From the NCBI GenBank assembly GCA_031413815.1, contig JANOFU010000032.1, positions 32,138-96,137 of the forward strand: DNA of 64,000 bases, read 5' to 3'. The translations under genes and the position numbers were made by a program. Shown here in pieces: positions 26,186 to 35,895 of this stretch; position 1 is the first letter of the stretch, and each line of letters starts with the position of its first letter. Origin of the DNA: JAGVSR01 sp031413815. GTDB lineage: Bacteria > Pseudomonadota > Alphaproteobacteria > Rhizobiales > Hyphomicrobiaceae. Under the pieces are notes generated by a model. That model ran no database searches. It was not told the origin of the DNA and saw nothing but the letters and a program-made list of their open reading frames with translations.

Positions 26186-26662
26186 TCACCCCTTCTCGCG
26201 CATAATCCGCGACTTCTCGCGCTGCCAGTCGCGCTTCTTGTCGGCATCGCGCTTGTCGGCAAGCTTTTTGCCCTCGGCGAGCCCGATCTTGAGTTTGGCT
26301 TTGCCGCGCGCGTTAAAGTACAGCTCCAGCGGCACCAGCGTCATGCCTTTGCGCTGAATGGCGATGATGAGCTTGGCCATCTCGGGCTTGCGCAACAGCA
26401 ATTTGCGCTTGCGCCGCGGTTCGTGCTGGAAAAAGCGGCCGGCCGTCTGATGCTCAGGAATGTACGAGTTGATCAGCCAGAACTCGCCTTGTTCTGCGCT
26501 GGCATAACTCTCGCCAATGTTCGACTGGCCCTTGCGCAGCGACTTCACTTCAGTGCCCAGCAATTGAATGCCGCACTCGTAGGTATCGGTCACAAAATAC
26601 TCGTGCCGGGCCTTGCGGTTTTCAGCGACGATCTTGCGGCCGTCATCGGTCTTTGCGGCCAT
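26186..26662 (-). CDS. smpB: SsrA-binding protein SmpB
   Basis: The 158-residue protein binds tmRNA and delivers it to stalled ribosomes in trans-translation. Visible motifs are ENRKARHEYFVTDTYECGIQ, LLGTEVKSLRKGQ, and the basic C-terminal tail KLADKRDADKKRDWQREKS. Length is normal. It ends 3 bases from the peroxiredoxin-like gene and is downstream of dapA, a neighbourhood common in alphaproteobacteria. Confidence 0.96.
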   Translation of the reverse strand: MAAKTDDGRKIVAENRKARHEYFVTDTYECGIQLLGTEVKSLRKGQSNIGESYASAEQGEFWLINSYIPEHQTAGRFFQHEPRRKRKLLLRKPEMAKLIIAIQRKGMTLVPLELYFNARGKAKLKIGLAEGKKLADKRDADKKRDWQREKSRIMREKG

Positions 26663-26695
26663 AGGACGAATTCCTGGTCAGCGCGAGGTGTGCGC

Positions 26696-27586
26696 CTATT
26701 CAGCCGCTGCGGCCTTGATGATTCCGGTTTTTACGAGGGCGGCATCGACCGCCGCCTTCGTCGTCTCGCACACGGGAACCATCGGCAACCGCATCTCGGG
26801 TGAACACAGACCCAAGCGCGAGACAGCGTACTTCACGGGGCCCGGATTGGTCTCGACAAACATGACGTCATGCAGGTGCATCAACTGATCCTGCATGACC
26901 AAAGCGGCCTTGTAGTCACCCTTGAGGCAGGCATTCTGGAATTCTGCGCACAGCCGCGGCGCAACGTTCGACGCCACCGAGATGCAGCCGTGTCCGCCAT
27001 GGGCCATGAACCCCAGCGCCGTCGCATCCTCGCCTGAGAGTTGAATGAACTCCGGTCCCATCGCCTCGCGCTGCTGGGAGACGCGCGCAAGATTGGCGGT
27101 CGCGTCCTTGACGCCAACAACATTCTTCAACTCGAACATGCGCGCCATCGTGGCGACTGAGATATCGACGATCGATCGCGCCGGGATGTTGTAGATGATG
27201 ATCGGAATGCCGACCGCATCGTTGATCGCCTTGAAGTGCTGGTAGAGCCCTTCCTGCGTCGGCTTGTTGTAGTAAGGCGCAACGATCAGCAGCCCGGTCG
27301 CGCCGGCCGTCTCCGCATGCTGGGACAGCTCGATCGCTTCATCAGTCGCGTTGGAGCCGGTACCCGCAATCACCGGAACGCGGCCGCGCGTCGCCTCAAT
27401 GGTGATCTCGATGACCCGCTTGTGTTCGTCGAAGTCGAGCGTCGGACTTTCGCCCGTCGTGCCGGTGGGAACCAGCCCGTGCGTGCCTTCTGCGATCTGC
27501 CAATCAACGATCCGGCGCAGCGCCTCTTCGTCGACTTTGCCGTTCTTGAACGGCGTGATCAGCGCTGTGTAGGACCCCGTAAACAT
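26696..27586 (-). CDS. dapA: 4-hydroxy-tetrahydrodipicolinate synthase
   Basis: The 296-residue enzyme condenses pyruvate with aspartate semialdehyde in lysine and diaminopimelate synthesis. It shows the entry motif GTTGESPTL, the catalytic tyrosine in IIYNIPARS and the Schiff-base lysine in NVVGVKDATANL. Length is normal. It is divergent from the transglycosylase gene, so both cell-wall functions share a 195-base intergenic region. Confidence 0.96.
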   Translation of the reverse strand: MFTGSYTALITPFKNGKVDEEALRRIVDWQIAEGTHGLVPTGTTGESPTLDFDEHKRVIEITIEATRGRVPVIAGTGSNATDEAIELSQHAETAGATGLLIVAPYYNKPTQEGLYQHFKAINDAVGIPIIIYNIPARSIVDISVATMARMFELKNVVGVKDATANLARVSQQREAMGPEFIQLSGEDATALGFMAHGGHGCISVASNVAPRLCAEFQNACLKGDYKAALVMQDQLMHLHDVMFVETNPGPVKYAVSRLGLCSPEMRLPMVPVCETTKAAVDAALVKTGIIKAAAAE

Positions 27587-27781
27587 TATCTCACCTTGGC
27601 CGCAGAGCGAGGTTCGGCCTCGCCCGAGTTCGATTCTCTCATATTGTCCCGAAAATCTGGCACGCTACAATGGCAACCGGCTTCGCCTTGAAGACGGCCA
27701 ACCCTCTTGTTACCTTAATCGCGGCCGGGATGCCGGGCTTGGCGCATTGCTGGACGCCGGGCGGGGACAATATGCGGTTGG

Positions 27782-30124
27782 ATGACGGGCTGCAAGGCAA
27801 CAGCTCCTCGCATTCGAACAGAAAGGCACCGTTTTTTGGCGGAATTTCAAGACGGGGGCCACAAGGCCGCACAACAAAATCGACCGTGCTTTACCACGCC
27901 GTATCGGACAACGAGCCCCGTGATCGCTGCGATCGCATCGGTCTTAGCTGTGCCGATCGTGCCCGCGTTTGGCGAACCCGCCGCCAAAGTTGCCACGGCA
28001 CCGCCTATGGCTGTAACGGTGACACCGAGCCGTCCCGTGCTGCCCAGACCCTATGCTCCCGATGCGACGGAGACCGGACACACGGCGCGCTATGACGCGG
28101 CCACCGCGGCCGTTCGCGGATACGCTGTCAGTGAACAGGACGCGACCCTCCTGCGCGACTCCATCAAGGCTATCTCGGGTGCCAATCGCTCAAAAGGCGA
28201 GGCGTTGCGGGACGCGATCAAGGACCCGGTCGCGCGTAAACTGGCAGACTGGTATCGCCTCAAAAGCGGCTACGGCACAGCTGACGAGTATCGTTCATTT
28301 CTCGATGCCAATCCCGCATGGCCCGATCGATCCCTCATGACACAACGGCTTGAGGAAGCGCTGTTCACGCAGGGTGGATCGTCCAGCGCAATCCGCGCGC
28401 ACTTTGCCAAGTCAGGTCCCGATCACGGCGTGGGCTTCGCTGCCCTCGCGTCGTCGTATCTGGCTGAAGGCAAGACAGACGAAGCAAAAAAGCATGCGAC
28501 CAGCGCTTGGCGTGAGATGAAAATCCCAGCGACGCTGGAAACAGGGTTTCTGTCGCGGTTCGCTAGCCTCCTGACGGTTGAAGATCATAAGGCGCGCCTC
28601 GACCGGCTGATCATTGACGAGATCCGGTACTCCGGACCGCGCAACGAGCGTGTGGCTTATGCCAAACGCGTCATTCCGCTGTTGCCGCCGGACGAACGAA
28701 AGAAGGCGGAAGCGCGGCTCGCTGTCCTCGCGCAATCCACCGGCGCACGGGCACTCCTGGAAGCACTCCCGCCAGACAAAGACGATCTGGGACTCACCTT
28801 CCATCGCATTCATGTAATGCGAAAGGCGCGCCGCATCGAAGAGAGTTCAAAGCTCATGCTGTCGGTACCGCTGGAAGACAAAGCACTCATCAACGCCGAC
28901 GAATGGTGGGCGGAGCGCCGGGCGAACGCGTACGCGGCCTTGCGCGATGGAAAGTCCAAACTCGCTTACGATCTCGTTAGATTATCTGGCCCGTTGAGCG
29001 TGAACCCGCTCAAAGAACAGACGTTCATGGCCGGGTGGCTGGCGCTGCGCTACCTCAAAAACGAAGTCAAAGCCGAAGCGCATTTCCAGGACTTGAAGAA
29101 AGCCGCGGACGGTCCGCTGAGCCGTGCCAAAGCCAACTACTGGCTCGGCCGCGTTGCGGAGGTACGCAAAGACAGTTCAACCGCCAGCATATTCTATAAG
29201 GAAGCCGCGCGCGATCCCGACACGTTCCACGGTCAGCTCGCCCAGCAGAAGCTGACGCCTGGCCGCCAGGGCATCCAGATCAAGCCACCTGCCGCGCCAA
29301 CCGAAGACGAGATCACGCGCTTTAACAGCCTGGACGCCGCGCAAGCCGTCACCGTTGGACACAAAGCCAAACTCGACCGCAATATTCTGCGCTCGTTCAC
29401 GGCGCAATTGCGCTTCTTTCTCAAGACCGAAGCAGAGATTGCCATGGTTTCGCATTTGTCGGAATCGGTCGGCGATACGCAGATGGCGGTGCGAACGGCG
29501 AAGGCGGCGATCGGCAACCGGCAGAACCTTCTTTATTATGCCTATCCTGTGCATCCCTTCCCGGCCTATTCGCCGTTGCGCAATCCGCCCGAGACCGCAT
29601 TCCTGCTCGGCATTGCCCGCCAGGAAACCGAATTCAACAATCAAACCGTGTCGGGAGCCGGCGCCAAAGGCCTGCTGCAGGTGATGACCATCACCGCCGA
29701 GCATGTCTGCCGGGACTATCGGCTCAAGTGCGAGATCAAGCGCCTGCTGTCGGACCCGGCCTACAACACCATGATGGCGTCCGCCTACATCGGCGACAGG
29801 ATGCGGGACTTCAAAGGCTCCTACGTTCTGACGCTCGCCGGATACAACGCCGGTCCAGGACGGGCGCGCGAATGGATCGCCGAGTTTGGCGATCCGCGCG
29901 ATCCGAAGATCGATCCGATTGATTGGATCGAGCGAATCCCGATTCAAGAAACGCGCGAGTATGTTGCGAAAGTTCTGTCGAACGTGCAGATCTACCGCGC
30001 CCGGCTTGGACAGGCTGAGACCGCACTCCAGCTCGAGGAGGATTTGGACCGGGCACGCGTGGCCGGCAGTGGTGCTGCGCCAACGGCACCAGCCGCCAGC
30101 GGCGCCAGCAATTCAGACGGCTAG
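27782..30124 (+). CDS. slt: Soluble lytic murein transglycosylase
   Basis: The product is a periplasmic lytic transglycosylase. A signal-like hydrophobic stretch (about residues 47-62) is followed by a long superhelical domain of TPR-like helices (to about 590) and the SLT catalytic domain (about 600-750). The catalytic glutamate lies in IARQETEFNNQTVSG, with AKGLLQVM and TLAGYNAGPGRA downstream. The start is uncertain: ATG at 27782 gives a long leader of about 46 residues, while TTG at 27836 lies 8 bases after GAAAGG and gives a more normal signal peptide. Confidence 0.9.
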   Translation: MTGCKATAPRIRTERHRFLAEFQDGGHKAAQQNRPCFTTPYRTTSPVIAAIASVLAVPIVPAFGEPAAKVATAPPMAVTVTPSRPVLPRPYAPDATETGHTARYDAATAAVRGYAVSEQDATLLRDSIKAISGANRSKGEALRDAIKDPVARKLADWYRLKSGYGTADEYRSFLDANPAWPDRSLMTQRLEEALFTQGGSSSAIRAHFAKSGPDHGVGFAALASSYLAEGKTDEAKKHATSAWREMKIPATLETGFLSRFASLLTVEDHKARLDRLIIDEIRYSGPRNERVAYAKRVIPLLPPDERKKAEARLAVLAQSTGARALLEALPPDKDDLGLTFHRIHVMRKARRIEESSKLMLSVPLEDKALINADEWWAERRANAYAALRDGKSKLAYDLVRLSGPLSVNPLKEQTFMAGWLALRYLKNEVKAEAHFQDLKKAADGPLSRAKANYWLGRVAEVRKDSSTASIFYKEAARDPDTFHGQLAQQKLTPGRQGIQIKPPAAPTEDEITRFNSLDAAQAVTVGHKAKLDRNILRSFTAQLRFFLKTEAEIAMVSHLSESVGDTQMAVRTAKAAIGNRQNLLYYAYPVHPFPAYSPLRNPPETAFLLGIARQETEFNNQTVSGAGAKGLLQVMTITAEHVCRDYRLKCEIKRLLSDPAYNTMMASAYIGDRMRDFKGSYVLTLAGYNAGPGRAREWIAEFGDPRDPKIDPIDWIERIPIQETREYVAKVLSNVQIYRARLGQAETALQLEEDLDRARVAGSGAAPTAPAASGASNSDG

Positions 30125-30150
30125 ATCTTTTTCAGCGGGGGAATTTGAGG

Positions 30151-31071
30151 ATGTCCGCGGCTCGCGCGAGGTTCGACGAGATCTTTTTTACGGTCCGTGA
30201 TGGGCTAAAGCTGCACGCGCGCGTTTATCCAGCGCAATCAGCACCGGCCAACAAGGCCGCGCGCGCAGTCGTCTGCCTGCCCGGCTTGACGCGCAACGGC
30301 CGCGACTTCCACGGCCTCGCTCTGGCCTTATCGGCTGGGTCCGAGCCCCGCGATGTCTACACGCTCGACTATCGCGGACGCGGGCTGTCGGAAACCGATC
30401 GCGACTGGCGCAACTACAATGTGCCCAGCGAAATGCAGGACGTGATTGACTTCATGGCGTCGCGCGAATTGCATGATGCGGCCATCATCGGCACGTCGCG
30501 CGGCGGTCTCATCACGATGGTCATGGCAGCAGCCGCTCCGGGACTGATTGGTGCAGCCGTGCTCAACGACATCGGCCCCGTGCTCGAGAGCAAGGGGCTC
30601 GGCCGCATCGCCGCGTACGTCGGCCGCATGCCTGTGCCGCGCACATGGCCGGAAGCCGCAAAACTGGTGCAGGAGATGAATGCGCGCGCGTTTCCCGCCG
30701 TGCCTGAGAATGAATGGGAGGACGTCGCGCGGCAGTTTTTCAATGAACGCGACGGCCGGCCGGCCGCCGGCTACGATCCAGAACTGGGCAAGGCGTTCTC
30801 GGTGCTTGATGGCCCGATGCCAGCCCTGTGGCCTCAGTTCGATGCCTTGAAGCGCGTGCCGGTGATGGTGATCCGTGGTGAAAAGTCGGATCTTTTGTCG
30901 CCCGGAACCGTTGAGGCCATGCGTCTGCGCCATCCGCAGTTCACCGCCCTGACGGTGCCCGGCCAAGGGCACGCACCTTTACTGCGGGATGAGCCGACGC
31001 AAACGGCGATCCGCAATTTCTTCAATAGCGCCGAACCGGCGCGGTCGCGCGCGCATTTGGCGTTGGTGTGA
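30151..31071 (+). CDS. Alpha/beta hydrolase
   Basis: The 306-residue protein has the alpha/beta hydrolase fold: VVCLPGLTRNGRDF (oxyanion loop), YTLDYRGRGLSETD, the nucleophile elbow IIGTSRGGLIT with Ser, an Asp in PVMVIRGEKSDLL, and the catalytic His in VPGQGHAPLL. The complete triad suggests an active esterase or related hydrolase of unknown substrate. The start ATG at 30151 is chosen over a TTG two codons earlier. It follows slt by 26 bases. Confidence 0.85.
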   Translation: MSAARARFDEIFFTVRDGLKLHARVYPAQSAPANKAARAVVCLPGLTRNGRDFHGLALALSAGSEPRDVYTLDYRGRGLSETDRDWRNYNVPSEMQDVIDFMASRELHDAAIIGTSRGGLITMVMAAAAPGLIGAAVLNDIGPVLESKGLGRIAAYVGRMPVPRTWPEAAKLVQEMNARAFPAVPENEWEDVARQFFNERDGRPAAGYDPELGKAFSVLDGPMPALWPQFDALKRVPVMVIRGEKSDLLSPGTVEAMRLRHPQFTALTVPGQGHAPLLRDEPTQTAIRNFFNSAEPARSRAHLALV

Positions 31072-31118
31072 CCAGATAGGTTTCATCGTTGCAGGATTTC
31101 AAAAAGGGATAACGGTTC

Positions 31119-31532
31119 ATGCAAAACAAGCACATGCCCCACAATGCGTTCGTTGTGGTGGCAGACGGAGTTGGTGCCCGGTTCTTTCGCAATTCTTCCC
31201 GCGATGCGACAGTCTTGCTGGTCGCTGATGGCGAACTGACACCCGCTGATCTGCTCGATGACGGTCCGTCCGGACACCGCCCGCCTGAGTCTTCAAAGCA
31301 GGAAACCAACGAGGCGACCTTCGCCAAGCAGCTGGCCCAAGATCTTTATCGCCGCGCCCAAAGCGGCGGCTTTGCTGATCTCGTGCTCATTGCCGATCCG
31401 CAGACCTTGGGTCAGCTGCGTCCGCAGCTGCACAAAGAGGTGCGCGACCGTCTGCTGTTCGAGATTGGAAAAACGCTGACCAAGGCGGCCATCGCGGACA
31501 TTCAGAAAGCGCTGCAAAAGGCGATGGCGTGA
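31119..31532 (+). CDS. Host attachment family protein
   Basis: The 137-residue protein matches the 'protein required for attachment to host cells' family (Host_attach), related to archaeal/bacterial release-factor-1-like folds: FVVVADGVGARFFRN at the start, a central FAKQLAQDLYRRAQSGGFAD and the LVLIADPQTLGQLRPQLHKE block. The name comes from an Agrobacterium phenotype; the biochemical role is unknown. An AAGGGA motif precedes the ATG. Confidence 0.8.
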   Translation: MQNKHMPHNAFVVVADGVGARFFRNSSRDATVLLVADGELTPADLLDDGPSGHRPPESSKQETNEATFAKQLAQDLYRRAQSGGFADLVLIADPQTLGQLRPQLHKEVRDRLLFEIGKTLTKAAIADIQKALQKAMA

Positions 31533-31536
31533 CGTA

Positions 31537-31563
31537 GGGGACAGACCCTGCGGGTTTGACCCC
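31537..31563. terminator. Bidirectional terminator hairpin
   Basis: GGGG-a-CA-g-ACCC (31537-31547) pairs with GGGT-t-TG-a-CCCC (31552-31563) around a short loop. It fills the 36-base gap between two convergent genes. Confidence 0.6.
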
Positions 31564-31568
31564 ACTCC

Positions 31569-33302
31569 TCACACTTTGGGCTCGCGGCTCGAATCGACTT
31601 CGCCCCGGTCGACGCGGCGGGAGAACTCTGTCTGCCCGCCGGACGCTAAGATGCGCGCCTGCTCGACCCAGTTTTCGCGCTCGATGCGGCCCTTAAAATC
31701 GAGGATCTGACTAATCCGGTCGATATCTGCGCCAGTCCAGTTGGCCACTTGCTCGTAGGTCGTGATGCCGAGCGAATTGAGCTTCTTTTCAATCAGCACA
31801 CCCACTCCGCGAATGCGTTTCAGATCATCCGCAGCCCCCGTCGGTTTCAGTACATCGCCGCGCAGCGCTTCTGACCGGACCGAGCGCAATCCCGAAAGAT
31901 CAGACCGCGGAGCTGGTGCTTCGCTTGCCGCTGGCTTGTCCGCATTTTCGCGGATGGCGTCGGCAAGGCGGGCCGGGCGGGCGGTGTCACCTTCGCCAAA
32001 CCGGGCAAAAACTTTCGCCTGGTCAATCCAGTTGTCGCTGAGAATGCGGCCTTGCTTGCCAATCAAGCGCTCGACCCGTTCCGCGTCCGCTGCCGACCAG
32101 CGCGCGATCTCTGCAAACCGGGTGACGCCGTTGGCATTCAATGACTTCTCGATCTCCGGATCAATGCCAATGATCCGGGTGAGGCGGTCCGGCCCAGCAC
32201 TTTGTGACGCCAAATGGCTAGCAACGGCAGACGCTGCCGCAGTGGCGGTGGCGGCAGATGCGGCGGTCGCCGCTGCGGGCTGAGTGGCGGTTGCCAAACG
32301 GCGGCGGCGAGAGAATTCTGTCTCGCCACCTTTGGCCAGGATCTGTGCCTGCTCAATCCAGTTTTCCTGTTCAATCCGGCCGGCAAAGCCGAGCGACTGG
32401 CTCATGCGTGTGACGTCGGACTGCGTCCAGTCCGCGATCTGATTGAAGCGCACAATGCCCTGCTGGTTGAGCCGCACTTGAAGACCGGAGTCGATGCCGC
32501 GAATGCGTTGCAGATCATCGGCCGGACCTGCCTCTTGCGCCGGATGCTCAACGGCAGCTGGCCGCGGCGACTCTCCCGCGGGCGCGGGTTCTGCCACCGG
32601 GGCGACGACGGGCTTTGCTGCTTGTTCAGCTTTGACCGGCGGCGCGGGCGGCGCAGCGCTGACTGCCGCGGCTGTCGCAGCCGCAATCGCAGTGTAGCTG
32701 ATCGTCTCGGCGTTCTCAGAGGGGGGAACTGAGACCTCAGGTGGCCGCGGCGGCGCCGCGCTGACAGCGGCAGCTGTGGCAGCGGCAATCGCGGTGGACG
32801 TTATCGTCTCTGCCGGCACAACAGGCGGAGCCGGGGCCGCAGGTGGCGGTGCCGGCGCAACAGCGGCAGGCGGCGGGGGCGGCGGCGCGGCAATTGGAGC
32901 CGGCGGTTCCACGGGCTTGGCAACAACTGGCGCGGCCACGACTGGCGCCGGAGCGGGAGGCGCCACAGGTGCGGCCGGCTTCGGCGTTTCGACGGGAGCC
33001 ACAACAACGGTTTCTAGCTTCTCTGAAACTGGAAACGCAGGCTTGGGGCGTACTTCGACGACGGGTTCCTTGCTGACAGCGACCGCTGGCACACCGCTGC
33101 CCGTCAAGGCACGGCCAAAGCGGGCCGCTTCCGGCGGCGGCGGTTGCACGGTGCGCACAGGCTCGGGCGTCGCCGGCACAACAGTGCGCTCAGCGCGGTC
33201 CTGGCTCGTATGGAACAGACGGCGGAGCAGGCACCCCAACAGACAACCGACGAGGAACGCCGAAAGCAGAAGCAGAAAAATCTGCAAAGCCAAAGTGGTC
33301 AT
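31569..33302 (-). CDS. Membrane protein with three helix-hairpin-helix-like repeats
   Basis: The 577-residue protein has an N-terminal membrane helix (about residues 5-26), a long Pro/Ala/Val-rich linker (about 50-260) that holds two near-identical segments (TAIAAATAAAVSAAPP at about 170 and 204), and three copies of a 70-residue module at about 262-334, 372-445 and 492-565. Each module runs 'DDLxRIRGI...L...GI..F.QIA.W...D...I...L.F.GRIE.ENWVEQA..LA.GG.TEFSRR', the helix-hairpin-helix-like domain seen in alphaproteobacterial proteins annotated as NADH dehydrogenase subunit E-like or DUF4332-like. The second copy is the most diverged. The function is unknown. It is grouped with a tiny membrane peptide and an OmpA protein. 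Confidence 0.75.
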   Translation of the reverse strand: MTTLALQIFLLLLSAFLVGCLLGCLLRRLFHTSQDRAERTVVPATPEPVRTVQPPPPEAARFGRALTGSGVPAVAVSKEPVVEVRPKPAFPVSEKLETVVVAPVETPKPAAPVAPPAPAPVVAAPVVAKPVEPPAPIAAPPPPPPAAVAPAPPPAAPAPPVVPAETITSTAIAAATAAAVSAAPPRPPEVSVPPSENAETISYTAIAAATAAAVSAAPPAPPVKAEQAAKPVVAPVAEPAPAGESPRPAAVEHPAQEAGPADDLQRIRGIDSGLQVRLNQQGIVRFNQIADWTQSDVTRMSQSLGFAGRIEQENWIEQAQILAKGGETEFSRRRRLATATQPAAATAASAATATAAASAVASHLASQSAGPDRLTRIIGIDPEIEKSLNANGVTRFAEIARWSAADAERVERLIGKQGRILSDNWIDQAKVFARFGEGDTARPARLADAIRENADKPAASEAPAPRSDLSGLRSVRSEALRGDVLKPTGAADDLKRIRGVGVLIEKKLNSLGITTYEQVANWTGADIDRISQILDFKGRIERENWVEQARILASGGQTEFSRRVDRGEVDSSREPKV

Positions 33303-33353
33303 CCGTCCAAACTCCCTATCGAGATCTGCACCAGCTCACACCGGACGAGCGGC

Positions 33354-33452
33354 TCATTCCTCGACTTCGCCACACGACACCCAACCCACGACCAGCCCGA
33401 TCGCAAACGCGACCAGCACGTACCAGATCAATTTCACAAACAAATAGTCCAT
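33354..33452 (-). CDS. 32-residue membrane peptide
   Basis: This short frame reads MDYLFVKLIWYVLVAFAIGL followed by VVGWVSCGEVEE and a stop. It is almost entirely one transmembrane helix with a short acidic end. It lies between the OmpA gene (stop at 33514) and the HHH-repeat membrane protein (start 33302), all on the minus strand, so it is probably part of one transcript. No strong ribosome binding site is visible. Its hydrophobic-helix composition and position are the support. Confidence 0.6.
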   Translation of the reverse strand: MDYLFVKLIWYVLVAFAIGLVVGWVSCGEVEE

Positions 33453-33513
33453 CAGGCGATCCTCGCAGCAGCATCACGGTCCGCGCCGGGCACGCCCGGT
33501 GCTGTCAAACCCA

Positions 33514-35499
33514 TTATTCAGATAGCACTTTGAACTCGATGCGCCGGTTCTTGGCGCGCCCTTCAGGTGTTTCGTTGTCAGCAATCGGTTGGTCAGCGCC
33601 ATACCCAACCGCCGTCAACCGCGTTGCATCGACGCCCGCCTGACTGAGATACGCGACAACAGACTGCGCGCGCCGTTCCGACAGCGGGTTGTTGCGTTCT
33701 GGGATGCCTTCGGAATCCGTATGTCCCTCAATCGTAATCTTGAAGCTCGGGCATTGGTTCGCGATTGCGGCCAACCGGTCGAGTGTCGGCTTGCTCTTGG
33801 CATCCAGATCCGCGTTGGCACGCTTGAACAGGATCACGCCTGCAGCCGCCGCATCGGCCAGCAGCTTCTGGCACTTGTCCGCTTCTGCGCGCCGCGCGTC
33901 TTGCTCTGCTTTCAGCTTGGCTTCGGCCGCAAGGCGGGCCTCCTCCTCGGCCTTGCGCTTGGCGTCAGCTTCGGCAGCGAGCCGGGCTGCCTCATCCGCT
34001 TTGCGTTTGGCCTCCGCTTCCGCCGCCAAGCGCGCGTCGTTTTCAGCCTTCAACTTGGCGTCGAGCTGAACTTGGCCCGAGCTTTCGATATTGGTTGTGG
34101 TCTGGCAGCCTTGGCTGGCCGCCCCGCGGACCTCCTGCGGCACGGCCGCAGCGATTGTATCGTCATCCGTCTTGCCGGTGACGCTCAGATCGAGCCCCGT
34201 CATCCGCGCCATGCCGGAATTGATGCGGCTTAAACCTGTCACACCTGCGAGCAGGCAGGGCTCCCAGCCGTTGGGTGCTCCGGCGCGCACTTGCAGACTA
34301 TCTTTCACTGTCTTGTCCGGCATCCGGCCGCGCACGGCAGCAACAAGAGCAATGCGAGCCTCGTCGCTGGGCGCGAAGCCGGCGAGCTCAATCGTCGAGC
34401 CATCCAACGCTGCAATTGTCTCATAGGGCGCATCAGGCCCCGCAGCAGGCGCGGGCACTGGTGCCGCAGAGGGTGCCGCTTCCGGAGCCGTAATGTCAGA
34501 GGTGCTCTTCAAGCCCGATGGCGTGCCAGCGGCGAACGCATTGCGAACGGCATCCGCTGCGGCGCGGTCTTCTGCACGCCCCTTCAAAGTCAGCGCTGTA
34601 TTCTTGATCTCAGCGCTGCCATCCTGCAACTGATAGAGCTGCTCCAGGCTGAGGCGGGCGGCTTGCTCAAATCCATTTGGCGCGCCGCCACCGACCTCAA
34701 GCCGATCGACAACAGCATACTTCGGGAACAGCTTCTTGGCGGTCGCAAAGAGCTGCTCGCGCACCTCGATCGAGGGAACATACCCCGACATCACCACCTG
34801 ATTGGTGCCAAGCTTCGCACCCCACACATACGGGTCGATCACCGGCCCCGTGATGCGCTCGCTGGCAAGCTTCAAACCCTTGGGGAGATTATTCGTGACC
34901 TGCGAGCGGACCGACTTAAAACTGGCCGCATCCGGCGCTTGGCCCGCGATGGAGAAATCCGTCCCTGACAGCTGTACACCACCTTGCTTGAGGGCCGCCA
35001 GCTGCTTCAACCCAAAACCAATGCCCGACAGGAATACATCCCGCTGCGGTGCGCCGCGCGCGAGCTGCATGCCATCTTCGATCTTGTAGCCCGGGAATGT
35101 GGCTTTGGCTGCGTTCAAAACAGCGCGGCGTGTCTGCTCACCTGGAACGGACCCTGCGAGTTTGATCCGTTTGCCATCTTCGCGGCTCGCCGACCACACG
35201 TACGTGGCGAGCTTTTCGATCAGGTCCGTGCGGCCTTCAACGACACGAACGCCCCAAATCCGGCGCACGATATCGAGCGCCTTTTTCGGCTCGGCTTCGT
35301 CTGCAGCTTTTCCGGTCAGCGTGCCGTCGCGGCCATCAAAGCCCGTGACACCCCATCCCAAACCTGACCGCTCCAGCGCATCAGCAGTGCGGACTCGTAG
35401 ATCATTTTCAATATTGAATTGTTCGAGGTGGAACGTAATCCAGCTCAGCGGTGCGATCAGCAGAAGGCCCCAAAACCAGCGCCACGGATTGCATCTCAT
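33514..35499 (-). CDS. OmpA-family protein with BON-like repeats
   Basis: The 661-residue protein starts with a membrane anchor (LLLIAPLSWITFHLEQFNI). Several BON-like modules follow to about residue 470 (for example GVRVVEGRTDLIEKLATYVW and NQVVMSGYVPSIEVREQLFA). An Ala/Glu/Lys-rich coiled coil with repeated 'AKRKADEEARLAAEA' units occupies about 480-545, and the C-terminal OmpA peptidoglycan-binding domain about 550-655 (ITIEGHTDSEG, NNPLSERRAQSV, NRRIEFKV). It probably spans from the inner membrane to peptidoglycan. The architecture resembles OmpA proteins of Hyphomicrobiales that are co-encoded with the two downstream membrane proteins. Confidence 0.85.
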   Translation of the reverse strand: MRCNPWRWFWGLLLIAPLSWITFHLEQFNIENDLRVRTADALERSGLGWGVTGFDGRDGTLTGKAADEAEPKKALDIVRRIWGVRVVEGRTDLIEKLATYVWSASREDGKRIKLAGSVPGEQTRRAVLNAAKATFPGYKIEDGMQLARGAPQRDVFLSGIGFGLKQLAALKQGGVQLSGTDFSIAGQAPDAASFKSVRSQVTNNLPKGLKLASERITGPVIDPYVWGAKLGTNQVVMSGYVPSIEVREQLFATAKKLFPKYAVVDRLEVGGGAPNGFEQAARLSLEQLYQLQDGSAEIKNTALTLKGRAEDRAAADAVRNAFAAGTPSGLKSTSDITAPEAAPSAAPVPAPAAGPDAPYETIAALDGSTIELAGFAPSDEARIALVAAVRGRMPDKTVKDSLQVRAGAPNGWEPCLLAGVTGLSRINSGMARMTGLDLSVTGKTDDDTIAAAVPQEVRGAASQGCQTTTNIESSGQVQLDAKLKAENDARLAAEAEAKRKADEAARLAAEADAKRKAEEEARLAAEAKLKAEQDARRAEADKCQKLLADAAAAGVILFKRANADLDAKSKPTLDRLAAIANQCPSFKITIEGHTDSEGIPERNNPLSERRAQSVVAYLSQAGVDATRLTAVGYGADQPIADNETPEGRAKNRRIEFKVLSE

Positions 35500-35895
35500 A
35501 CTTCGTCAGCTCCCACACTTTACCTGACCGCTGCGCGCGATCAGTGCCGCTCAGACGCGATCCGCGCAACCGCCTGCTTGGCCGCACCATGTCATGCAGA
35601 CCGCAACCTGATGTGCGCAAACACGCCCCCGCGTCCCCCACGCGTAGGCACTATAGAGGAGCGGAGCTGCCTTTCCAAGCCAAGGCTTGGCCCAGGGCGG
35701 ACCCAGCAACGCGCTGATTGAACACGGTAAACGTGGGATGACCGTTGCGTCACACGGCCGGCGCGCAGGTGTCTTTCCCAGACTGCACAATCGGCGGGTT
35801 ATGGCTGCGGGAACATGGTCTCTGTCAGAATTACAACACCCGGCGGGAAAAAACTTTGCACTGGGTTTGAGGGCATGATTCCGGCTTTTCAAATA
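35500..35895. other. Gap between the OmpA gene and the GGDEF-EAL gene
   Basis: These 396 bases hold no gene that can be supported; open frames on both strands lack recognisable features. One hairpin, CCAAGCC-aa-GGCTTGG, lies at 35675-35690 and could terminate transcription from the GGDEF-EAL gene side only weakly because it is 200 bases beyond its stop. The promoter of the OmpA transcript should lie near the left end. Confidence 0.45.
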
